From: Bacteriovorax stolpii
GTDB taxonomy: Bacteria; Bdellovibrionota; UBA2428
DNA length: 64,000 nt
NCBI GenBank assembly: GCA_945881775.1
Contig: CAMCVE010000010.1
Span: forward strand, 30,138 to 94,137
Direction: 5' to 3'
In this document: piece after piece, positions 23,236 through 32,329 of the stretch
Numbering within the stretch: position 1 is the stretch's first letter
Layout of the letters: each line of letters starts with the position of its first letter
Translations under genes and position numbers: made by a program
Notes under the pieces: model-generated
Databases searched by the model: none
What the model was told of the DNA's origin: nothing
What the model saw: only the letters and a program-made list of their open reading frames with translations

Positions 23236-24922
23236 GTCGATCCTCCTCTTAGTCGTCGCGCTCGCTTCCTTTGGGGTTGCGGGCCCTGCAGCATTTGCGC
23301 AGCCAGTTCCGGAGGGCATGGACATCCCCGATCTGAAATCGGGCAAAGTTGATATTGTGGGCGGCATCGCCGACACCACAATCGACGAGCTCACGCGCCA
23401 GCGAATTGAGCAGGGACTTCTCAAGCCTAAAGATGGCTTCGAGGAAATCATCCTCACTAAGGATTCAGAAACGATCATCGAGCCCCAAAAATATGGGCCG
23501 ACGTGTCTGACGCCGTATCCAGGCGGAATCATCACGAGCTCTGATCCACCCCGCAAAGTTGGGGATCCTCCACGTCCCAGAAAGATTCAGGCTGTGGCCG
23601 AGGGAACCATGCAGCTTCTTGTGACGACCGATCCTTCGGGACAGGGGCGTTGCTCGGAAGAACTCGGAACGCTCATGAAGGTTTACCGCTTCACGGTCAC
23701 GCCGTTGGATGTTTTTAAGACACTGCAGGAGTTTAAAGCGCTTACGGGCGGTATTGAGGGACTAGAAGTTCGCGTGGTTAACAACCGAATTGTCTTCGAT
23801 GGAAAGCTTGTGATCCCTGCCGAGCTCGAACGTTTGCAGAAAGTTTTGGCCGACTACAGAAAATTGGCTGAAAAAAAAGAGAGGCCACCGTTTATCGATC
23901 TCACGGAGCTTTCCCCGACGACTTACCAAATCGTTGCTGAAAAGATGGAAGAAGCCATCGCGGGTGGGCCCGACCGCCCTCGCGACATCACTGTGAAGGT
24001 GATCAATGGGCGCTATTTCCTAGAGGGGTCAGTCGACCAGCGCTCGCAGCGTGAAGAGGCCGAACGTGTTTGTCGTGCTTTCCTCCAAAACAAACCCGCG
24101 CTGACCCCTGAAGGTATTTTGCGCGTCGAAACCGGGCTACCCGATTGCAACTCATCGATTTGGATTCGTCAGGGCCAACCCAAAGATCCCGACGCCATCA
24201 TTCATGTGCGCGTGGATTTTGTGACCTTGAGTCGCGAGTATCTCAAGAGCTTTGAGTTCCGCTGGCGTCCGTCTGTGGGCGCGCAAGGCGAGGTGAACTA
24301 TGAGTCCGACGTGGGTCGTTTCACGGCGGGATTTATTGCCACGATCGGAAACCTTTTCCCGTTCCTAAGGACGGCCGCTCAACATGGCTACGGTCGCGTT
24401 TTGCGCACGGCCAATCTCATGATTGTCGACAAGCAAGAGGGCAATCCGCAGAACTATTCGATCGAAGAGACTGTCACAATCCCCGTTCCGACCGTAACTC
24501 CTGAGGGACTGCCAGACACCAAAGAAGCTCGTGTCACAACAAACGTGACTGTTGCAGCTCAGTCCGTAAAAGGTTCGGACAAGATCAATTTGACCATCGC
24601 TGCCACACAAGCACAAGTGACGGGCATCGGCGCCAACGGTGCTCCCAAAACGATTGAGAATAAAGTCAGCACAGCACTCGTCGTCACGAACGGCGAAAGT
24701 GCGGCCCTCGGTGGAATGATCGGCGAGCAGCGCAACGTGACCTTTGACCGATCCCCGACCGGCTCAGAGGGAGGCGGCGATTTCGAGGTCTTTGGAATCG
24801 GACGCAAACAGTCCTTCCAAGACAACAAGTCACAGTTCATCGTGTTTGTAACTCCCACCAAGATGCGGAGTCCTGAACAAGGCACCGACGAACTCAAGCG
24901 CAAATTTAGGCTGAGGAGATAG
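23225..24922 (+). CDS. cpaC: Tad secretin CpaC (RcpA)
   Basis: Outer-membrane channel subunit, 565 aa. I chose TTG 23225: AAGGAGG lies eight bases upstream and the start gives a clean signal peptide (LRTKSILLLVVALASFGVAGPAAFAQ). Upstream in-frame ATGs read through the cpaB Pro-rich tail in another frame. Two BON-like modules lie at about 160-210 and 250-300 (DITVKVINGRYFLEGSVDQ). The secretin core follows, with NGESAALGGMIGEQ and the final FIVFVTPTKM strand. It works with CpaB and the pilins to export the Flp fibre. Confidence 0.9.
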   Translation: MRTKSILLLVVALASFGVAGPAAFAQPVPEGMDIPDLKSGKVDIVGGIADTTIDELTRQRIEQGLLKPKDGFEEIILTKDSETIIEPQKYGPTCLTPYPGGIITSSDPPRKVGDPPRPRKIQAVAEGTMQLLVTTDPSGQGRCSEELGTLMKVYRFTVTPLDVFKTLQEFKALTGGIEGLEVRVVNNRIVFDGKLVIPAELERLQKVLADYRKLAEKKERPPFIDLTELSPTTYQIVAEKMEEAIAGGPDRPRDITVKVINGRYFLEGSVDQRSQREEAERVCRAFLQNKPALTPEGILRVETGLPDCNSSIWIRQGQPKDPDAIIHVRVDFVTLSREYLKSFEFRWRPSVGAQGEVNYESDVGRFTAGFIATIGNLFPFLRTAAQHGYGRVLRTANLMIVDKQEGNPQNYSIEETVTIPVPTVTPEGLPDTKEARVTTNVTVAAQSVKGSDKINLTIAATQAQVTGIGANGAPKTIENKVSTALVVTNGESAALGGMIGEQRNVTFDRSPTGSEGGGDFEVFGIGRKQSFQDNKSQFIVFVTPTKMRSPEQGTDELKRKFRLRR

Positions 24923-24928
24923 GACGAG

Positions 24929-27157
24929 ATGGCGCAAGCACCAGCGACTCCTCCAGCTCCTGCGAGTTCGGCACCTGCAGCTCCTGCGGCACCGCAGGCC
25001 TCCGCGGTTCCAATGGGTCATGTGATTGCCATCGTCGGTGGCAAGGGTGGTGTTGGGAAGTCAGTTTTCGCAGCGAACTTGGCGCTTGCGATTGCCTATG
25101 ACAGCAAGAAGGGTCCGCTCGTGCTCGACTGCGATCCGAACAGCACGGGCGATATAAATCTTATTTACGGCATCAAGCAGGTCAAAGGTTATGGCGATGC
25201 GCTCATCGAAGGTAAGGTCCCCGATTCCAATCGCTTGAGGCAACTTGTGACGCCGGTGAACACCGGAAACGCGGCCGTGCCACTTTTTGCGCTTCAGATG
25301 CTTTCCAACTTGGAACGCTTTGGGCAACTCGACGAAGCCAAGCTCGATCTCGCTCTGAGCCTGGTGCGTAAGACATTCCCGCTTACGATCATCGATTGCG
25401 GCAATTCCGTTGAGGGCCCGATGCTGAAAGTTTTTGATCATGCGACGATGATCCTGGTCCCCACGGTGCCTGAGATTCTTGTTCTCAATCAGACCAAGCG
25501 CCTGATCGAGAAACTTCAGTCCATGCTTTATCCTCCGGAGATCACAAAAGTGATCGTGAACCGTTTTCCAACGGGAAGCCCCTACAATCCGCAGTTCCTC
25601 GAGCAGACCCTCAAGCGCCAGGTGATTGCTGTGGTTCCAGAAGACGCCGCTTCGGCCAACGCTTCGCTTGCCAAGGGTTCGCCGATGATGATTGTGGCAC
25701 CTCAGTCGGCAGCGACCAAAGGTATTACCGGGCTGAGTCGCTTTATTATCGAGAAGCGAGTGTTAGAGCAGCTCTCAAAAGCCCAAAAAGCGGAGCGCCC
25801 AAAAGCCGCGCCCGCAGCAGTTGCATCGTCTTCTAGCGAAAACAAAGTGATTCCGCTCAAGGGGCGGGGTCCTACGGATCCTCGCAGTGCCTTCAAGCTC
25901 CGTGTTCATGCTCAACTTGTTGAACGCATGGACCTCAAAAAAGAAGAACTCGACCGCGCCTTGTCGGAAGACAAGAAGGCCGACTTGCGCGCACGAGCGC
26001 AGTCGATCGTGGCCGAAGTCATGAACAACGAAGAGCACCCTTGGAAGTCTCGCGAAGAGTCGGCCAAGCTGATGAAAGAAATCTTAGACGAGGCGATCGG
26101 CCTTGGTCCTCTCGAGGAATACCTCGCCGATCCGACCATTACGGAAGTCATGGTCTGTCGTGCAGACCTCACCTACATCGAAAAATCGGGTAAACTCATC
26201 GAGTCGCCCACGAATTTCTCTTCGAATGATCAGCTCCGTCAGATTATCGAGCGCATCGTCAACCCGATTGGTCGTCGTATCGACGAGAAGAGTCCTTACG
26301 TGGATGCGCGTCTTGCCGACGGAAGTCGTGTTCACGCCATCATCCCCCCACTCTCGATTGATGGCCCGATGATCACGATTCGTAAATTTCCCACGAAGCG
26401 GCTCACAATCGAGTCGCTCGTAGGGTTTGGTTCCATGAGTCAGGAAATGGCCGACTTCCTGAGGGCCGCAGTGGAGTGTCACTCCAACGTGCTCATCAGC
26501 GGAGGTACGGGTTCCGGTAAAACGACGCTTCTCAACGTTCTCTCCTCGTTCATTCCGGCCAACGAACGTATTCTTACGGTCGAAGATGCGGCCGAGCTTC
26601 AGCTCCAGCAAAAGCATGTCGGACGTCTGGAGTCGCGCCCAGCGAACATCGAAGGCACGGGAGCTGTCACGATTCGTGACCTCGTCAAACAAACCCTGCG
26701 GATGCGGCCTGACCGCATCATCATCGGCGAGGTGCGAGCCGGAGAAGCGCTCGACATGCTTCAGGCGATGAACACGGGTCACGATGGCTCCATGGCCACA
26801 GTTCACTCGAACAATCCTCGCGATGCGATCGGTCGTCTCGAGACTCTTGTGATGATGGCGGGCATGAACATGCCCGTCGAAGCCATTCGCTCGCAGATCG
26901 CGGGCGCTGTTCACCTGATCGTTCAGCAGTCACGCCTTTCGGATGGTTCTCGCCGCGTGACGCACGTCACGGAAGTCACCGGTATGCAGGGCGATGTCAT
27001 TACTATGCAAGACATTTTCCTCTGGAAGTCTGATGGCATTGATAAGAACCGCAAGGTCATCGGTCGCCATATGGCGACGGGCTTTATGCCGAAGATGGTC
27101 GAGAAATTCGAGGCGCTTGGTATCAGGCTTCCGAAGGGGATCTTTAAAGCTGCATGA
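24929..27157 (+). CDS. Fused TadZ (CpaE) and TadA (CpaF) ATPase
   Basis: One 742-aa protein joins two normally separate Tad proteins. After a Pro/Ala-rich start, residues ~28-285 are a ParA/MinD-like ATPase with the deviant Walker [10 protein letters not shown] (about 38-46) and LVLDCDP; TadZ proteins place the pilus at the pole. A linker (~290-310) leads to a type II/IV secretion ATPase with Walker [10 protein letters not shown] (about 527), a Glu-rich VEDAAELQ, Walker [20 protein letters not shown] and the His box [13 protein letters not shown]. No stop or frameshift lies at the junction. The next gene overlaps as ATGA. Confidence 0.92.
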   Translation: MAQAPATPPAPASSAPAAPAAPQASAVPMGHVIAIVGGKGGVGKSVFAANLALAIAYDSKKGPLVLDCDPNSTGDINLIYGIKQVKGYGDALIEGKVPDSNRLRQLVTPVNTGNAAVPLFALQMLSNLERFGQLDEAKLDLALSLVRKTFPLTIIDCGNSVEGPMLKVFDHATMILVPTVPEILVLNQTKRLIEKLQSMLYPPEITKVIVNRFPTGSPYNPQFLEQTLKRQVIAVVPEDAASANASLAKGSPMMIVAPQSAATKGITGLSRFIIEKRVLEQLSKAQKAERPKAAPAAVASSSSENKVIPLKGRGPTDPRSAFKLRVHAQLVERMDLKKEELDRALSEDKKADLRARAQSIVAEVMNNEEHPWKSREESAKLMKEILDEAIGLGPLEEYLADPTITEVMVCRADLTYIEKSGKLIESPTNFSSNDQLRQIIERIVNPIGRRIDEKSPYVDARLADGSRVHAIIPPLSIDGPMITIRKFPTKRLTIESLVGFGSMSQEMADFLRAAVECHSNVLISGGTGSGKTTLLNVLSSFIPANERILTVEDAAELQLQQKHVGRLESRPANIEGTGAVTIRDLVKQTLRMRPDRIIIGEVRAGEALDMLQAMNTGHDGSMATVHSNNPRDAIGRLETLVMMAGMNMPVEAIRSQIAGAVHLIVQQSRLSDGSRRVTHVTEVTGMQGDVITMQDIFLWKSDGIDKNRKVIGRHMATGFMPKMVEKFEALGIRLPKGIFKAA

Positions 27158-28023
27158 GCCCTCTTGCGATCAGCGTTGTGTCCGGGTGCCTCATCTTTGT
27201 GGCCATGTTCTTCTCTTTTGAGCAGATCTATGTCCGTGTTTGGGGTCGGATGTCAGTGATCAGTCAGAAGACGAGCGAAGTCTACCAGGACATGTTCTAT
27301 TTGAAGATGGATTTGAAGGCGGTGATCCGGCAGCAGATAATCATCTCGGTGATCGGTGTGATTCTGATGGTGGCGCTTTTTTCGGCTTTGCCGATTGTCG
27401 CGGTTTTCTTTTGTTTGGGTGCGATTTGGTTCTCGTGGCATTTGCCGCTCGCCTATCTCGAGCACTTTGTTCGTCCACGCCGTATCAAGCAATTCTCCGA
27501 TCAAATGATCGACGGTCTCACTCTCATGGGCAACGCCATGAAGTCGGGCATGAACTTGTCCCAGGCATTTAAGATCTGTGTGGATGAGCTCAGTGGTCCG
27601 ATCTCCCAGGAGTTCGGTATGATCCTCGATAAGAACCGCATCGGCCAGACTTTGGAGCTGGGCCTCGAGAATCTCGCCAAGCGCCTTCCTTCGGAGGACA
27701 TCGTGATGTTCTCGACCAGCGTCAATATTTTGAAGGAAACGGGCGGTAACATGACCGAGACCTTCTCGACGATCACCAAGACGATTCGCGAGCGGATCAA
27801 GCTTCAGGGAAAGATTGAGGCGCTCACCGCTCAAGGGATGACCTCGGCCGTGGTGGTATCGATTCTGCCCTGGGCTCTGGCTTGCGTGCTCTATTTTATT
27901 GATCCCATCATGATGACCCCTCTGTTTGTGCACCCCGCTGGATGGGTCATTCTTCTCTGTGTGCTGGGTCTTGAAGTGATGGGTTACGTGGTGATCAAAA
28001 AGATTGTCACCATTCGCGTTTAA
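27154..28023 (+). CDS. tadB: Tad inner-membrane platform protein, TadB-like
   Basis: 289 aa with a type II secretion F domain in the second half (FSDQMIDGLTLMGNAMKSGMNLSQAF, then LKETGGNMTETF). It has one N-terminal helix, a pair of helices at about 60-105 and two near the C-terminus. It would form the inner-membrane platform driven by TadA. Tad systems normally carry two such proteins, TadB and TadC; only one is present here. Its start overlaps the fused ATPase (ATGA). No TadD, TadG or prepilin peptidase follows. Confidence 0.87.
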   Translation: MSPLAISVVSGCLIFVAMFFSFEQIYVRVWGRMSVISQKTSEVYQDMFYLKMDLKAVIRQQIIISVIGVILMVALFSALPIVAVFFCLGAIWFSWHLPLAYLEHFVRPRRIKQFSDQMIDGLTLMGNAMKSGMNLSQAFKICVDELSGPISQEFGMILDKNRIGQTLELGLENLAKRLPSEDIVMFSTSVNILKETGGNMTETFSTITKTIRERIKLQGKIEALTAQGMTSAVVVSILPWALACVLYFIDPIMMTPLFVHPAGWVILLCVLGLEVMGYVVIKKIVTIRV

Positions 28024-28132
28024 CGCGTCGGGCCTTCTCCTCTCCACTCAAGGGAACATGAGAAGTTATTGACGCTCTGAGTTTTTGCAGGGGCTGCTAA
28101 GATAGTTGGAAAGTGTGAGTGGAGGTTTTTGT

Positions 28133-29728
28133 ATGTTCAAAACTGCGATTCGGTCAGCCGCGCTGACTCTGGTGCTCGGGGCTCTCGGTGCGCATGCCGG
28201 AGTGAACGTTAACAACGGAAACTATTATGTTGCGAACACGGACTTCTTCTTGCCGACTTCGGGTCTGAACATCGAAGTGACTCGGACTTACAACAGCCGC
28301 TCGAGCTACGTGCAAGGATTCTTCGGAGTGGGTTGGTCTTCAGAGCTTGAAGGCTACCTCAAAACAAACGCTAAGAACGTTGATTATTTCGAAGGCGGCG
28401 GCGGCAACATCGTCACTTTCGTTCCTGCTGGAGCAAACAAGTGGATCAATTCCCTCTACGGCCTGCAAACTCTCGTTAAGACCAAGGCAGGTTGGACGCT
28501 AGAGAGCGCCTCTGGAAAGATCCTGAGCTTCGATGCAGGGGGCAAACTCTCTCGCCTCGCCGACAAGAATGGCAACGCGATCGATGTTGTCTACAAGACG
28601 GGGCTGATCGATCAGTTGCGCGACAACTTCAACAACCAAGTGAAATTCACTTGGAAAGAGTTCAACAAGAAGCCACGCGTGGTTCGGGTCGAGCGTGACG
28701 CGCTCAAGTCGAGCTACAGCTATTCCCCGATCGGCAATCTTATTAAGGCAGTGGGCGTCGACGGCGTTCCCTACACCTACGATTACGACGATGAACACAA
28801 CATGACCAAAGTCACCTACGCCAACGGCGAATACAAAGAAATGGCTTACAACAAGTCGCGCGACTGGATCACAAAGTTCCGTGACCGCGACGGCATGACC
28901 ACGAACTACGATTATTTCTCTGATAGCCTCGATCCTGAGAGCAAGTTCGGAACGATTGTGACTCGTTTCCAAGAAGGATCCAAGGACCGTGAAATCTCGA
29001 AGTTTTGGTACGAATTCCGCAAACGCGCAGACGGTTCAAAGTTCAACTACCGTGCCGTGACCTCGGTTCGCGATGTGGTTACGGAAACAATTTTCACAGA
29101 GTGCTGTGGCACTCCGCTTGTGGTTTCTCAGTGGCCCGACGCCGAGAAGCCCGGCACTTCGGCGCGAGGTCTCGATTGGACGATCGCCAAAGGCACCAAG
29201 ACCTCGACATCGTTTGATTACTACGCCGACGGACTCCTGAAAAAGAAGACGGCTCCCAACGGAACCGTGACAGCGCTGGTCTACGATGCCAAGCACCGCA
29301 AGGTGAGCTCTGTGCAAAAGGGCGCTCGCAAGATCAGCTACGCCTACGACACCAAGGGCAACCTCGCCACCGCTTTTGATCACTCTGAAAATCGCAACCT
29401 CAAGCTAGGCTATGACCAACAGGGCCGCATCACAACGGTCACCGAGACCGTTCCGAGTGGCAAACAAACGGCCTCACGCACGGTTCTCTTCCGCTATGAC
29501 GGCGGAGGTCGCCCCGTTGAAATCAAAGAACGTTCCCCGGACGGCGCTGAAGGCGTGATTCGCATGAAGTACAACGCTCGTGGCGAAGTCGAAGGGGTTT
29601 TCAATGCCCAAGGCCGCGTGCTAGCTTCCGACGCTGACATGGAAACCGCCCGCAAAGTCGCCATGACATTTCAGAATCTTTTGGAAATCGTGCAACCCGC
29701 CGGCGTCACGCTCGGGCCTGAAGGATGA
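28133..29728 (+). CDS. Secreted YD/RHS-repeat protein
   Basis: 531 aa from ATG 28133, with GGAGG seven bases upstream. A Sec signal (MFKTAIRSAALTLVLGALGAHA) is followed by a DUF6531-like opening (GVNVNNGNYYVANTDFFLP, TRTYNSRSSYVQGFFGVGWSS), then YD repeats (GKLSRLADKNGN, YDYDDEHNMTKVTYANG, YDAKHRKVSSVQKG, YDTKGNLATAFDHS, YDQQGRITTVTE, YNARGEVEGVFNAQGR). It lacks the RHS core closing motif and any C-terminal toxin region, so it is not a typical polymorphic toxin. It lies 109 bp after tadB and is coupled to a small secreted protein. Two adjacent Cys (TECCGTP) lie mid-protein. Confidence 0.82.
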   Translation: MFKTAIRSAALTLVLGALGAHAGVNVNNGNYYVANTDFFLPTSGLNIEVTRTYNSRSSYVQGFFGVGWSSELEGYLKTNAKNVDYFEGGGGNIVTFVPAGANKWINSLYGLQTLVKTKAGWTLESASGKILSFDAGGKLSRLADKNGNAIDVVYKTGLIDQLRDNFNNQVKFTWKEFNKKPRVVRVERDALKSSYSYSPIGNLIKAVGVDGVPYTYDYDDEHNMTKVTYANGEYKEMAYNKSRDWITKFRDRDGMTTNYDYFSDSLDPESKFGTIVTRFQEGSKDREISKFWYEFRKRADGSKFNYRAVTSVRDVVTETIFTECCGTPLVVSQWPDAEKPGTSARGLDWTIAKGTKTSTSFDYYADGLLKKKTAPNGTVTALVYDAKHRKVSSVQKGARKISYAYDTKGNLATAFDHSENRNLKLGYDQQGRITTVTETVPSGKQTASRTVLFRYDGGGRPVEIKERSPDGAEGVIRMKYNARGEVEGVFNAQGRVLASDADMETARKVAMTFQNLLEIVQPAGVTLGPEG

Positions 29729-30027
29729 GGCTGATGATGAAATCGATGAAAATTCTCTCTGCAACTGTCTTTTCTCTCGTGGCCAGCGTGGCTTCGGCTC
29801 AACCTCAAGGCTACCAGATGCCGGGTGGCACGTTGGGCGGCAATTACCAGCCGTCGATGCAACCTGGCGCTTATCAGGCACCCGCAGCCCAAGGTCCTGG
29901 CGAGCATATGGCCTATCAGTCCGGTGGCACACAGCCTTGTGCACCACGGGGCGGCTATTCTTCCATTGAGGGTCCGATTGCCAATGGAGCTGTGATCGTC
30001 CCGTCGAGCGGCTCCTCGCACAACTAA
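29725..30027 (+). CDS. Small secreted Gly/Gln/Pro-rich protein
   Basis: About 100 aa, unrecognised. A signal peptide (MKSMKILSATVFSLVASVASA, from one of several clustered ATGs at 29725, 29734 or 29737) precedes a mature part of ~75 residues rich in Gln, Gly, Pro, Tyr and Ser (QPQGYQMPGGTLGGNYQPS), with a single Cys. It should be disordered and extracellular or periplasmic. Its ATG overlaps the YD-repeat stop (ATGA), so the two are co-translated. It may bind or assist that protein; this is inference. Confidence 0.7.
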   Translation: MRLMMKSMKILSATVFSLVASVASAQPQGYQMPGGTLGGNYQPSMQPGAYQAPAAQGPGEHMAYQSGGTQPCAPRGGYSSIEGPIANGAVIVPSSGSSHN

Positions 30028-30039
30028 GTTCCGGGACTC

Positions 30040-30618
30040 ATGCGAATTTCGGGCGGTCTCTGGAGTGGGCGAACACTTCTCGCCCCGCGAGGCGATGTCA
30101 CTCGCCCTACAAGCGACGGCAATCGCCAAGCTCTCTTCAATATTCTTCAACACGGCCTGGCCCACCAAAGTCGCAATGTCGCCGACCTTTTTGCGGGGTC
30201 GGGGTCGATTGGTTTTGAGGCACTTTCGCACGGAGCCCAGAGTGTTGTCTTTTTTGAGAATGATCGTGAAGCGCTAAAAGTTCTCCGCAAGAACTGCGAG
30301 AATCTGGGTCTCGCAGCGGAGTCTGTCGAGATCATTACGGAGTCGCGTCCGGAGAGCTGGGCGGGTCTTTTGCGCCGCCGGGTTGAAAGGTTGGGTCCCT
30401 TAGACACCATCTTCTGCGATCCTCCTTACGGCAAAGGACTCGCCGAACGGGCCATCAAGGCTCTTTTAAAAGTTCCCGAGATATTGCAGCCCGAAAACGC
30501 TCTGATCTACGCTGAGATCGGCATTCGCGAAGAAACTCCTGTCTTTGAAGGTTGGAGCTGCGTCCAGCGTCGGGATAAGGGCTCGAGCGGGCAGTGCTTT
30601 TTCGTTCGGCAGAGTTGA
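30040..30618 (+). CDS. rsmD: 16S rRNA (guanine-966-N2)-methyltransferase
   Basis: SAM-dependent methyltransferase, 192 aa. It has the family N-terminus (MRISGGLWSGRTLLAP, TRPTSDGNRQALFNIL), SAM-binding VADLFAGSGSIGFEALS (about 47-63) and the amino-methylase motif DPPYG (about 127). It methylates G966 of 16S rRNA. It lies 12 bp after the small secreted protein and 33 bp before coaD, a pairing seen in many bacteria. Confidence 0.93.
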   Translation: MRISGGLWSGRTLLAPRGDVTRPTSDGNRQALFNILQHGLAHQSRNVADLFAGSGSIGFEALSHGAQSVVFFENDREALKVLRKNCENLGLAAESVEIITESRPESWAGLLRRRVERLGPLDTIFCDPPYGKGLAERAIKALLKVPEILQPENALIYAEIGIREETPVFEGWSCVQRRDKGSSGQCFFVRQS

Positions 30619-30651
30619 CCTGCGCGCCGCCCTCATGAATGCTGGGGCCCC

Positions 30652-31158
30652 ATGGAGCGCAGGGCCGTCTACGCCGGGAGCTTTGATCCTCCCACCTTCG
30701 GACATTTTGATGTCATCAAAAAAATGTCCCATTTGTTCGACGTGATTCACGTCGTCGTGGCCCACAATTCTCGAAAGAAGACCCTCTTTACGGCCGAAGA
30801 GCGCGTGCGCCTTGTGCAAGGGGCGCTGGATGCGATGGGACTCACGGCAAAAGTTAAAGTTACCCACCACGATGGTCTTGTGGCTGACTACGCAACTCAA
30901 GTGGGTGCAAAATTTCTCGTGCGAGGGCTGCGTGCCGTGAGCGATTACGAGAATGAACTCCAGATTGCGACGATGAATCGAAAACTTGGGTCGGGACTCG
31001 AGACGCTGCTTGTGCTGGCCGACGAGAATCACTTCTTTGTGAGCAGCTCCCTCGTCAAAGAAATTGCCCACCACGGTGGGCCTCTGCACGAACTTGTTCC
31101 TCTCAATGTTGAATCGGCCCTCAAGAAGAAGATCGCTCAGGAAGGTGGCAAATCATGA
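30652..31158 (+). CDS. coaD: Phosphopantetheine adenylyltransferase
   Basis: Penultimate step of coenzyme A synthesis: 4'-phosphopantetheine plus ATP to dephospho-CoA. 168 aa, normal length. Nucleotidyltransferase signatures: YAGSFDPPTFGHFD (with the substrate-binding T/HxGH site as TFGH), LVRGLRAVSDYENE and the C-terminal FVSSSLVKEIAHHGG. Its stop overlaps the aminotransferase start (ATGA). Confidence 0.95.
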   Translation: MERRAVYAGSFDPPTFGHFDVIKKMSHLFDVIHVVVAHNSRKKTLFTAEERVRLVQGALDAMGLTAKVKVTHHDGLVADYATQVGAKFLVRGLRAVSDYENELQIATMNRKLGSGLETLLVLADENHFFVSSSLVKEIAHHGGPLHELVPLNVESALKKKIAQEGGKS

Positions 31159-32324
31159 TTCCAGAAAAAGTCCAAGAAAGTCTCACGCTCGCGCTGCTCG
31201 GCAAAGTTCGCGAAATGAAAGCGCGAGGCGAAGACGTGGTCTCGTTTGCCGCTGGAGAGCCGGATTTCGACACCCCCTCGTTCATCATCGAAGAAGCCAC
31301 ACGAAGCATGAAGGCGGGCAACACTCGCTACGTCGCGAGCCAAGGCCAACCCAATCTCCGCGAAGCAATCGCCACAGATTACCGCGAACGTCTCGCCTCG
31401 AAATGGGTCACTCCCGCAAACATCGTTGTCACAGGCGGAGCCAAGCAAGGTCTTTATCTGCTGATGGACGTGATCATGGAGCCCGGAGACGAAGCCCTAA
31501 TCCCCGTCCCCTACTGGGTCTCCTATCCGAGCATCGTGAAGTCTGTGAGTGGCGTTGCAAAGCCGCTGGCTTGCCAAGAAGCCAACGGATACTTCCCCAC
31601 GGCGGCGGAGCTCGAGGCGGCCTACACTCCCAAGACGAAAATTCTTTTATTCTCTTCGCCCGGAAACCCTTCGGGCACCATGATACGAGAAACCCAGCTC
31701 AAAGAGATCATCGACTGGTGCGCGAAGCGCAAAGTCTATCTACTTTACGACGAACTCTATGAGCGCCTCGTGCTCAGCCCCGAGCGCAAACACATTTCAG
31801 CACTGTCGCTCGTGGATGAATCGGCTTCAGAGTACGTCTTCGCGATCAACGCGTGTTCCAAGACGATGGCAATGACGGGCTGGCGCCTCGGTTGGATCGC
31901 GGGTCACCCCGAGAACATCAAGCGCCTCACGGCCATCCAAAGTCAGATGGTGACGTGTTTCCCGGGATTCATCCAGGATGCGGCCGCCAAAGGACTGCGC
32001 GAAGCCGAAGGGTTCTTAGAGCCAATTGTGAAGGCCTACAGAGCACGTCGCGACCTCATTCTCACGGGCATCAATTCGATCCCGGGTCTGAAGTGCATCA
32101 AACCCGACGGCGCCTTTTATCTTTTTGTGGATGTCTCTGCAGTGATTCAGAAAAAAGGCTGGGCCGATGAAAAAGACTTCGCTGCAAAAATTCTCGAATC
32201 CGAGCGCGTCGTTGTTGTGCCTGGGGGCTCCATGGGCATGAAGGGCTGGGTTCGTCTCTCATTTGCAACAAGCGAAGAAGAGATCAAAATGGGCATCGAG
32301 CGCTTCAGGCGCTTCTGCGATTGA
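31155..32324 (+). CDS. aspC: Class I/II pyridoxal-phosphate aminotransferase (aspartate type)
   Basis: 389 aa. It has the family-I fold signatures: FAAGEPDFDTP near the N-terminus, GGAKQGLYLL, SPGNPSGTM, YDELYERL and the PLP-binding Lys in SKTMAMTGWRLGW (about residue 235). The closest usual relatives are the 1-beta type aspartate aminotransferases, though aromatic or glutamate:prephenate activity cannot be excluded from sequence. It is translationally coupled to coaD. It converges with trmFO, five bases apart. Confidence 0.88.
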   Translation: MIPEKVQESLTLALLGKVREMKARGEDVVSFAAGEPDFDTPSFIIEEATRSMKAGNTRYVASQGQPNLREAIATDYRERLASKWVTPANIVVTGGAKQGLYLLMDVIMEPGDEALIPVPYWVSYPSIVKSVSGVAKPLACQEANGYFPTAAELEAAYTPKTKILLFSSPGNPSGTMIRETQLKEIIDWCAKRKVYLLYDELYERLVLSPERKHISALSLVDESASEYVFAINACSKTMAMTGWRLGWIAGHPENIKRLTAIQSQMVTCFPGFIQDAAAKGLREAEGFLEPIVKAYRARRDLILTGINSIPGLKCIKPDGAFYLFVDVSAVIQKKGWADEKDFAAKILESERVVVVPGGSMGMKGWVRLSFATSEEEIKMGIERFRRFCD

Positions 32325-32329
32325 TAAGG

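Noticed and set aside
28024..28132. Promoter with TTGACG before the YD-repeat gene
   Set aside because: The nearest TAAGAT lies about 23 bases away, too far for a normal -10; no firm promoter could be assigned.
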